Notes under the pieces: generated by a model
Database searches by the model: none
Seen by the model: the letters and a program-made list of their open reading frames with translations, nothing else
Told to the model about the DNA's origin: nothing
NCBI GenBank assembly: GCA_946183755.1
Contig: CAMHCZ010000009.1
Coordinates: forward strand, 1 to 22,675
From: an uncultured bacterium
Lineage (GTDB): Bacteria; Bacteroidota; Bacteroidia; Bacteroidales; Paludibacteraceae
Direction: 5' to 3'
Length of the DNA: 22,675 bases
Position numbers and translations under genes: made by a program
In this document: positions 19,201-22,675 of the stretch, in pieces
Layout of the letters: each line of letters opens with the position of its first letter
How positions within the stretch are numbered: position 1 is the stretch's first letter

Positions 19201-20050
19201 TTACTTGCCATCAGTCAACCACACTGTCAAGGAGGCTCTCGCAGGCTACGACGCTCAGCCGGGCGATGTGGTCAAGTCGCAGACCGGTTTCGCGATGTAC
19301 TCTAAGAACGAGTGGGTAGGCAGTCTCAGCTACATGAACGCTAACGAGGGCTACATGCTCAAGAGAACTAAGGCCGACACCGTTGACTTCGTATATCCTG
19401 CGTCAAGCGGAACACTCGGAAACCTCAGGGCAGCCGAGATGCTGGAGGAGAATCCGGAGAGAACCGAGGCCACAGGCAAGTATGCCGAGAACATGAGCAT
19501 CGTGGTGACAGCGGAAGGCTTGACTGCCGACGACAGAATTGTGGCGCTCGTCAACGGCGAGGAGAGAGCGGTCGGCACATTCGTCGACAACGACGGCAAG
19601 TCGCTCAGCTTCCTGACCGTGCCTGGCAACGAGGCAGGCTCGTCGGTTACATTCGCGAGACTCCGCAACAACGAGGAGGAGATTTCTTCTACAGAAGTCA
19701 AGTTCCAGTCGAACAATGTGGTAGGCTCTGTCGAGTCGCCGCTCAAGCTCGCATTCGGCAATGAGATTTCCAATGACGCCGCTAACGCTGTCGGGCTCAA
19801 CAGTCTCAAACTCTATCCTGTGCCATTCGACAATGTGCTCAACATAGAGTTGACAGTAAATGTCGGCGACAAAGTGTCGGCTGTCCTCAGCGACATAAGC
19901 GGAAGAGAGAGATACGAGGTGGAGGAGACCGCAGCTGCGTCTAACAAGTTCACTTGCCAGATAGAAGGCAGCGGACTCGCAACCGGAGTATATGTATTGA
20001 GCGTTTATGTGAACGGAGAGAAGAGAGCTTACAAGGTAGAAAAGAAATAA
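10262..20050 (+). CDS. Giant T9SS-sorted surface protein with three LamG domains
   Basis: The 3262-residue protein has a signal peptide (hydrophobic core 14-27, cleavage near AFALA, 31-35). In order: beta-rich and fibronectin-like segments (~36-590, clearest at 504-585); half a carboxypeptidase-regulatory-like fold (~606-630), LamG1 (~633-800, GNIDEVRIWN at 761-770) and the other half (~844-870); a second such fold (~900-965); more beta repeats; an unassigned Ser/Thr-rich region with helical stretches (~1440-1760); a CARDB-like segment (~1844-1960); an FN3-like segment (~1960-2077); a split Big_5-like fold (~2100-2150 and 2597-2662) around LamG2 (~2151-2327, GRVRDFRVWN at 2287) and LamG3 (~2357-2547, GYIDDFRFWN at 2507); a BACON-like domain (~2660-2760); an IYGN-containing domain (~2761-2875); a GWNWISF domain (~2876-3050); and a type A sorting domain (~3178-3262, LYPVPFDNVLNIE to YKVEKK). 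Likely a surface adhesin. LamG and C-type folds suggest glycan or matrix binding, but no enzyme motif was seen. Confidence 0.95.
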   Translation: MSAKQLINKTKTRTLLLALVSVLSVFLGTDAFALASEWSSDHYNVSWDVKTGQVTIKVCYYTTYGGLGDGHSGFSPGSGYANVRFGSYDFRVECNEDGGSLKCEKKSGDANAWYDSSYSDGSGEHANWVVIKWNVPASMLGQETTVSIKGVWWRRGVGKSDQDVDEKYQITPTANFSKLSVSAPSFCSYNSKPAIMITWKKDGNGADVDKIAPVHLYDNEGNDITGAAGVFASTTANDALNGTFYITSDYAGWNNNSASKYYVREAYTATGSRVVYSTQTDKVTSKAYPMMNDVKAEFDDASRKIVVKWSLANAPSVDYMTDPFVIAYTVKNSNGVVTSSATSEVDYQGGLTNISKEFDVTEGKVETWTFDIYRKSSSAGGDLSAWYNKYHVSKDLSINTFHIKAENASAKLSDDQRSAVIKWDYSGAVWSKGTKFSITRINTTYNSSEEISLSKSEFEAKEYTDDLIKVCNQYKYKLHVVPNESYGSVADAYTDIIEPVEIGKIVSVDASKGYFADRTTIEWETKGGFDNFSIERREIGSGDKGWQQVMTQEASSTSTKYSADDKDGIAGKIYEYRVIGLLNCAGKVREGEEKPIATGFRTPTGDLYGQISFENGQAVGGVKVLLEGKGGDAANSLALASGQKAKINNASMLKDKTDSVTFEAWVKPNNISSPSQVILTKPNEFTLSINNGKINWKAGNQIATVASASLKNGEYVHISAVKTSDSLRIYVNDAEALAVKYSGGVIVGNDNQIEIGGGFAGNIDEVRIWNAAIDSATIVKDYCRYINGNEEGLVGYYTFNYNGDGEFYDLSRVEYNYNKNHGVLGTATFSKDVPRTAQLTHMGITSNDGSYAVNGIPYYGDGTSYTITPVYGIHQFSPVQETRFFNNNASNHTVNFVDKSSFSVSGRVRYKGGTVPVKDVMFYIDGELVTEKGNVVYSDAEGEFKINVPVGVHTVQVKKNGHTFVDDGKILDIHGNDLNYQDKVSGIELWDDTKVKFVGKVVGGTVEEEKKLGFGLAKNNLGDNVSVTLKWGGNTRLAGSPQKPLAADSSLMVAHNQTTIDIRDGLKPDSTKMVYSADGTSITIYPNKKTGEFFADVIPEKNFTVYVNVPGYLDYSNKNAGSIDFSSNVSVLQSEVYNYADTIEVVDDRTKQKTRKPVEESDTLKYNNKFIQIVRTKTDMVVQQLNALDMPLNYFGADTISTNNNDGTITKVPAWSSAAGGGYQFTDESGNDLAVFEQGKTSKFLIKLREAYPYYNAAGTAFDPDKIDYVAVMNENVNIKNRLAAGVQDSTLTTDSLGQAVYKWVAGAPDLTVPSQNVDITMENDGSVSQTIKGFVVGNIAQGNNFVTAGPNDVLMVLRDPPGSNSYSYLEKGTEFTRSSTYTGSVENEGSDKFLLATGLNVGSIQGMAFLQMSDAKNESNVSIEHGEQYQGEDTEEISYSTTMAFSTSDDPGMVGADADVYIGNSTNLTVSTTQNVALVDNANFDPASATEYTSVRSKHGEYKLVNSPGIGVAKSFGTMFAYSQIYIIETLIPKLTDLRNTLMTDFPYEKYKTYTNEQLAEVINQDNNHDFIVVSKISPESEEYGRTNTKTTTDSVKVGDKYHSYMDGDSYRIFFKDSFKQRTDTISTINQWISNWEDKIRENEEQKAWVIDPANHDNSLVNNYSFEGGSPIEYSESYSTSDSHTSTWTFTIGVGTELAYGYKLAGTGFQMSIEEKLTTTQGGTIGSSATAEHTKGFVLSEDVGNDLTVDVLREPIKKVDKKGKFLKYEAWNRDTEEYDDGNLSTGMVGEGSIKAKEHYTNFIFYTRAGATSCPYEDEVRTQYYKADEGGVVISEKTIQIEQPGVIIAPTTMVNVPSGNSANFKITLYNKSGYNADLGAILKIDDESTKTGAKFYIDGAPIGNGRFFNIPAGNTIEKTLEVQRGSVMEYDDMKLILQSECDDALADTMVFSVHFTPSCSDVRVRKPSDQWVYNTRLDTMTVDVTPEKYMNVVLDNFDVNYDRFRHIELQRKTSAESDEDWTTIMNFYANDSIMEHDRAEGKNVDMIRESDRGSIYYKMFMDDKMDQRYDLRAVSVCPINATTTATVISDVVSGIKDTYRPRLFGSAQPANGILTIEDDARLNFNEAIADGLLTLDNFQVTGIRNGSKADNTTSITLDGQDDHLATEFDKNMSSKDITMEVWAWSENGDQDATFFSHGNINESMELGITADKHLTAKVGDLKYRSDNPVPFEAGSWSHVALTYDKSGHITAYYNYEPYIDDVAPAYNSTGHIEVGKSIAANGNNYEGRVRDFRVWNDVLSVSDFKALSEVTLSGDEPNLVGYYPMDEGKGDYTEDKARGANLTFKGGAWTTPEGISVHFDGMNDYLDLNASSFAITDEADYTAEFWFKAEPGQVNATMFCNGAADGNDFGGSLSRIAVGFDDAGKLCFKNNGQTITVDKELRDNNWHHFAVSVSRTNNRGQIYVDGELMNYFNAQNIGGVEGSSMYLGARVWKPSMTEQIADNFFSGYIDDFRFWNLYKNKDIVSQNNNKKLEGNEIGLVHYYPFEEYQSYSGLQYLVFTNKDKHISRTVNPDTDEFAIVGTTESSLQSSDAAPIKNRGAVANLDFDFVVNNDALIINLKEDEASIAKTIVTFSVYDVRDLNGNSIASPITWSAYIDRNQLKWSETGLTLSKPVYDEMTFIVKAVNKGGAVQNFTIENLPSWLTAKPAVGTIAPASSQDIVFTVDAGLNVGTYSEVVNIVNNDGVPEALDITLTVLGEQPDWEVNKSDYEYSMNIFGQLNFNGIYSSDKRDIIAAFDAKGNCVGKANSYYDEKFDMWYALLTIYGNESQYDGLTFRTWDASTGITYAATPSQAIRFANNEIIGDVENPVIFNGRQECYRTLNLEKGWNWISFNLASDKMNDANVLLNTGEIWSSDDILKNFDSQTSYSSKLGKWESVKLLNETSYKMKVSQAHKLTVSGSPVDVAKTKITVNGNAWNYIGYLPSVNHTVKEALAGYDAQPGDVVKSQTGFAMYSKNEWVGSLSYMNANEGYMLKRTKADTVDFVYPASSGTLGNLRAAEMLEENPERTEATGKYAENMSIVVTAEGLTADDRIVALVNGEERAVGTFVDNDGKSLSFLTVPGNEAGSSVTFARLRNNEEEISSTEVKFQSNNVVGSVESPLKLAFGNEISNDAANAVGLNSLKLYPVPFDNVLNIELTVNVGDKVSAVLSDISGRERYEVEETAAASNKFTCQIEGSGLATGVYVLSVYVNGEKRAYKVEKK

Positions 20051-20067
20051 TATTAACAACAAGCAAC

Positions 20068-20098
20068 GGAGAGGGTAGGCGGTTACCCTATCCTCTCC
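20068..20098 (+). promoter_or_regulatory. Strong hairpin between the giant gene and the lipoprotein gene
   Basis: A 12-bp stem (ggagagggtagg at 20068-20079 with cctatcctctcc at 20087-20098, one G-U pair) has a 7-nt loop, 18 nt after the giant gene's stop. It is followed by attattaataaa instead of a clean T run. It may be a partial terminator, an RNA-processing site or a 3' stabiliser that sets different levels for the genes before and after it. Confidence 0.65.
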
Positions 20099-20119
20099 AT
20101 TATTAATAAAAGACCAATA

Positions 20120-20596
20120 ATGAAAAAAGTACTATTTTTCGCTATAGCGTTAGCATCGGTATTTGCAATTACTTCATGCTCGAAGGAAGAGAAGAACACT
20201 AAGTTCGAGCCGCTGTCTTCGCTCAGAAACATCAATGTGGACTTGTCGTCGGCTGCGGCGTCCGAGACCATGAGCGCCTACATCAAACTGCCTAAGTCCT
20301 TGTCTAAGTACATACAGGAGGGTGACGAGTTCGTGGCGCTGGCGTTCGTAAACAACGACTACCTTACTGACCCAGTAAGAGGCAAGGGTGAAATCGCTAA
20401 GGACGGCGAAGGCGACCAGATTTTCAAGATAATGATTTATGGAAACTCTTCCGAGCAGACCAACTTGTATTTTGTGTATTACAGCTCACGCAACAAGTAC
20501 CTCTACAAGACCGATGCCTATCTGGCATTCACTCCGGACAGCATCCATGGCACTGTAGACGAGCCATACGAAATCAGCACCAAGATAATCAACTAA
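20120..20596 (+). CDS. Lipoprotein sharing a domain with the giant protein
   Basis: The 158-residue product has an SPII signal peptide with lipobox ITSC (Cys20) followed by SKEEK, so it is a predicted outer-membrane lipoprotein. The mature part aligns by eye with residues ~2765-2875 of the giant protein. Both have IYGN-x-S, then L and F at the same spacing, a Tyr 23 residues after the Ile, and a closing F-x4-I-x-G-x-V-x-x-P (FTPDSIHGTVDEP here, FANNEIIGDVENP there) with only a two-residue gap. It is therefore a stand-alone paralogue of that domain. The gene lies 69 bp after the giant gene, behind a hairpin, and 18 bp before the OmpA-family gene. It may be an anchor or assembly partner of the giant protein; this is inference. 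The named family is not recognised. Confidence 0.88.
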   Translation: MKKVLFFAIALASVFAITSCSKEEKNTKFEPLSSLRNINVDLSSAAASETMSAYIKLPKSLSKYIQEGDEFVALAFVNNDYLTDPVRGKGEIAKDGEGDQIFKIMIYGNSSEQTNLYFVYYSSRNKYLYKTDAYLAFTPDSIHGTVDEPYEISTKIIN

Positions 20597-20614
20597 CGCC
20601 CAGCACGGAAAAAG

Positions 20615-21763
20615 ATGACAAGACATATTAAAGCGTTCTTGCTGTTGATTTCGATTCTGCCTGTGTCGGTTTACGCGCAGGACTGGAAGAAGAACTGGAT
20701 GCTGGAAGCCGCTTTCGGCGGGCAGATGATGTTCTCCGAGGATGCTTCGCTGTTGAAGTTCTCCGAGAGAATCACGCCGGCCATCTCATTAGGAGTGGGC
20801 AAATGGTTCTCGCCTGTTTGGGGAGCACGCCTGAAGGGGCAGTTCTACCAGCTGAACGGCGCTGCTGACAGCAGAGGATTGTATGTGGCTGACGAGCAGG
20901 GCTACAACATCTACGGCACGAAGGACCCGGTCGTGAATCATGTGGACGTGAATCCCGACGGCACATACAAAAGATTTGTCCGTTTCCTGAACATAGAGAT
21001 GGACCTCCAGATGAGCCTTGCCAACGCGATATTCGGATACAAGCCGGAGCGCAGATGGGACGTTATCCCGGCTGTGGGACTCGGCTATCTCAGGACATTC
21101 GACTACAAGGGCTCGCCTGCCACCAACAACATCTCCACCAACTTCTCGCTCACAGGCAAATACCGTGTGGCGAAGAGATGGGACGTGAAGCTCGAGCTTG
21201 CCAACACTTTGGTTCCAGGCACATTCGACGGCCGCATAACGAACATCGACTACGAGGATTATCTGTCATTGTCGGCAGGTGTGATTTTCCACATTGGCCA
21301 GCAAGGCTTCGAGAACACTTCGCCAGTCGTGGCTGTGGCTCCAGTCAACCGGACAGAGTATGTGGAGAGGCTTGTGCATGACACAGTGATTGTCCACGAC
21401 ACTATAAAGGAGATTGACGCAATGGTGCTGAAGCAAGTCCGCATAGGCTCAGTGTTGTTCGATTGCGGAAAGACTACGCCAAAGGCTAATCAGGAAGTGA
21501 TTTTCATTAATATCGTTGACTTCCTCAAAGCCAATCCGAATGTCAGAGTTGACGTGACCGGCTACAGCGACAGCAAGACCGGAAGCGCCCAGCGCAACGA
21601 GTGGCTATCGATGAAGAGAGCGAAGTACGTTGAGGCTGCGCTGCTGAAACGCGGAGTTAATCCTGACCAGATAAGAAGAGTCAACTGGATGGGGTCCAGC
21701 ACCCAGGTTTACGACATTTCGCTGTTTAACAGGCTTGTTCTTGTGACTCCTGTGACAGAGTAA
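20615..21763 (+). CDS. OmpA-family outer-membrane protein
   Basis: The 382-residue product has a signal peptide (cleavage near VYA-Q, about residue 22). An N-terminal beta-barrel-like region (~24-225) has alternating strands such as AISLGVGKWF and WGARLKGQFYQL. A linker with VERLVHDTVIVHDTIKEID is typical of Bacteroidota OmpA proteins. An OmpA C-terminal domain (~270-382) contains GYSD (Asp319), RNEWLS (Asn328) and KRA (Arg335), matching the positions that bind the diaminopimelate of peptidoglycan. So it probably links the outer membrane to the cell wall. It is the last gene of the operon, before the terminator at 21790. No PorP/SprF-like protein, the usual partner of type B T9SS cargo, is present; this OmpA protein takes that place in the gene order, but a role in cargo anchoring is only inferred. 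Confidence 0.93.
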   Translation: MTRHIKAFLLLISILPVSVYAQDWKKNWMLEAAFGGQMMFSEDASLLKFSERITPAISLGVGKWFSPVWGARLKGQFYQLNGAADSRGLYVADEQGYNIYGTKDPVVNHVDVNPDGTYKRFVRFLNIEMDLQMSLANAIFGYKPERRWDVIPAVGLGYLRTFDYKGSPATNNISTNFSLTGKYRVAKRWDVKLELANTLVPGTFDGRITNIDYEDYLSLSAGVIFHIGQQGFENTSPVVAVAPVNRTEYVERLVHDTVIVHDTIKEIDAMVLKQVRIGSVLFDCGKTTPKANQEVIFINIVDFLKANPNVRVDVTGYSDSKTGSAQRNEWLSMKRAKYVEAALLKRGVNPDQIRRVNWMGSSTQVYDISLFNRLVLVTPVTE

Positions 21764-21789
21764 GAAATTCTGCTATCATAATCATAAAA

Positions 21790-21823
21790 AAAATCCTGAC
21801 ATCTTCGTGGGTGTCAGGATTTT
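21790..21823. terminator. Bidirectional terminator ending the operon and the lrp-like gene
   Basis: A perfect 12-bp stem (aaaatcctgaca at 21790-21801 with its complement at 21812-21823) has a 10-nt loop and A/T-rich flanks on both sides. It lies between the OmpA-family stop (21763) and the stop of the minus-strand regulator gene (21845). Confidence 0.9.
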
Positions 21824-21844
21824 GCTTTATCTGTATGTCGTCGT

Positions 21845-22300
21845 TTAGTCCACAGGCAGCTCTCGCTTTATGCTTTCCTCCAGCGACATGAATGTGTCGG
21901 TCGATTTCACGCCCGGGATCTCCTGTATCTGACGGTTCAGCAGGTCCATCAAGTGCTTGTCGTCCTTGGCGTAGAGCTTGACGAGCAGGTTGTAAGGACC
22001 GAGAGTGAAGTGGCATTCTATGATTTCCGGAATCAGTTCCAGCTTAGGCACCACCACTTTGTACAGCGAACCGCTGTCCAGCGTTATACCGATGTAGGTG
22101 CAGATGTTGTAGCCCAGCGTCTTAGGGTTCACATCGTATCCCGAGCCGGTTATCACTCCTGCGTCGATCAGTCGTTGCACTCTCTGGTGGATGGCAGCTC
22201 TGGAAACGCCGCACTCCTCAGCCACGTCCTTGAATGGGATTCTCGCGTTGTGCGTGATGATATTCAGAATCTTACGGTCAAGTTCGTCGATTTTCTCCAT
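21845..22300 (-). CDS. Lrp/AsnC-family transcriptional regulator
   Basis: The 151-residue product has the usual length and layout of the family. An N-terminal helix-turn-helix (~4-65) includes LDRKILNIITHNARIPFKDV and CGVSRAAIHQRVQRL. A C-terminal RAM domain (~70-145) has the beta-alpha fold that binds amino acids and forms oligomers (TYIGITLDSG, IIECHFTLGPYNLLVKLYAK, IPGVKSTDT). Such proteins usually act as dimers to octamers and respond to amino acids such as leucine. The specific effector cannot be read from the sequence. It is divergent from the gene at 22635, which is a likely target along with its own promoter. A textbook Bacteroides promoter precedes it. Confidence 0.95.
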   Translation of the reverse strand: MEKIDELDRKILNIITHNARIPFKDVAEECGVSRAAIHQRVQRLIDAGVITGSGYDVNPKTLGYNICTYIGITLDSGSLYKVVVPKLELIPEIIECHFTLGPYNLLVKLYAKDDKHLMDLLNRQIQEIPGVKSTDTFMSLEESIKRELPVD

Positions 22301-22368
22301 AATTACAATGTGTTTAGATTTAAGGTTTTTGTCCGGAGCGTAGCCGCCTCGGTAATGTCATATTTACA

Positions 22369-22400
22369 CAAATATAGCGAAGAAACTGCGATGTGTCAAA
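22369..22400 (-). promoter_or_regulatory. Promoter of the Lrp/AsnC-family gene
   Basis: On the minus strand TTTG (22400-22397), 20 bp and TATATTTG (22376-22369) match the Bacteroides consensus in both boxes and spacing. The leader to the ATG at 22300 would be about 60 nt. Confidence 0.75.
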
Positions 22401-22510
22401 CAAAAACGGCGGATTTTTGCCCCGACAACCCACTTTTGCTATCAAAAGAATAGTATTAGTGCTATACAGCATATAAAAATGACATGAAGAGCGACGATTA
22501 TCTTGCTAAA

Positions 22511-22547
22511 TAGTAGAAACACTTAATTGCATAGGTGAAACACTTAA
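22511..22547. repeat. Direct repeat with 21-bp spacing, possible operator
   Basis: TAGnnGAAACACTTAA occurs at 22511-22526 and again at 22532-22547; 14 of 16 positions are identical. The 21-bp offset is two helical turns, so both copies face the same side of the DNA. It lies 39 bp upstream of the -7 box at 22586, a fitting place for an activator or for the neighbouring Lrp-type regulator. Confidence 0.5.
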
Positions 22548-22585
22548 AGTTTTTGCGATTCTGCATCAGTGTGTGAAATAAGGAA

Positions 22586-22593
22586 TACTTTTG
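22586..22593 (+). promoter_or_regulatory. -7 box of the gene at 22635
   Basis: TACTTTTG is an exact TAnnTTTG match, 41 bp before the ATG at 22635. No TTTG box is seen 19-21 bp upstream, which fits a promoter that depends on an activator at the upstream direct repeat. Confidence 0.55.
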
Positions 22594-22634
22594 CACGTGA
22601 ATGACTAACACAAAAAACCTAATACAATAAAATT

Positions 22635-22675
22635 ATGGCAAAATTAGATGTAGAGGTAAATGATTTCATGACCAA
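22635..22675 (+). CDS. Start of an unidentified gene, cut by the window end
   Basis: The ATG at 22635 opens a frame reading MAKLDVEVNDFMT that continues past the window edge. An A-rich leader (aatacaataaaatt) and a -7 box at 22586 support a real start. Thirteen residues are too few to name the family. Its position opposite an Lrp/AsnC regulator suggests it may be controlled by it, possibly in amino-acid metabolism. Confidence 0.6.
   Translation, partial: MAKLDVEVNDFMT

Noticed and set aside
10262..20050. Enzyme or peptidase function for the giant protein because of LamG and FN3-like domains
   Set aside because: No catalytic domain or conserved active-site motif was found; these domains are binding or structural modules.

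Overview
The window looks like a chromosomal segment from a Bacteroidota bacterium, most likely of the order Bacteroidales. Three things point there: Bacteroides-type promoters (-7 box TAnnTTTG, -33 box TTTG-like) before most transcription units, two proteins ending in type A sorting domains of the type IX secretion system (T9SS), and SPII lipoproteins with a Cys-Ser-rich start. No T9SS machinery gene, RNA gene, transposase or CRISPR array was seen.

Left part (1-6050), housekeeping genes with small accessory genes. topA (DNA topoisomerase I) runs on the minus strand and is followed 6 bp later by a membrane-anchored coiled-coil protein. A small exported-protein gene on the plus strand (3763-4240) appears broken by a one-base frameshift. 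It converges on trpS (tryptophanyl-tRNA synthetase) through a shared terminator. A short inverted-repeat element and a small lipoprotein gene follow.

Central part (6051-21830), the main interest. A minus-strand gene for a membrane-embedded AraC-type regulator faces away from a five-gene plus-strand operon of about 14.3 kb. The operon encodes a small T9SS-sorted protein, a 761-residue exported protein with tail-fibre-like repeats and two Lcl_C/DUF1566-like modules, a 3262-residue modular T9SS protein with three LamG domains, a lipoprotein, and an OmpA-family barrel protein with a peptidoglycan-binding domain. The genes are 6, 6, 69 and 18 bp apart, and a 12-bp hairpin fills the 69-bp gap. The promoters of the regulator and the operon overlap, and the operon has a leader of about 175 nt with two inverted repeats. 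I read this as a regulated cell-surface adhesin or envelope system: giant cargo and accessory exported proteins on the surface, with a lipoprotein and an OmpA protein as candidate outer-membrane partners. The lipoprotein carries the same domain that is found near the C-terminus of the giant protein, which supports a shared function.

Right part (21845-22675). An Lrp/AsnC regulator on the minus strand is divergent from a gene that begins at 22635 and runs off the window. A 16-bp imperfect direct repeat with 21-bp spacing lies upstream of that gene and may be a regulator binding site.
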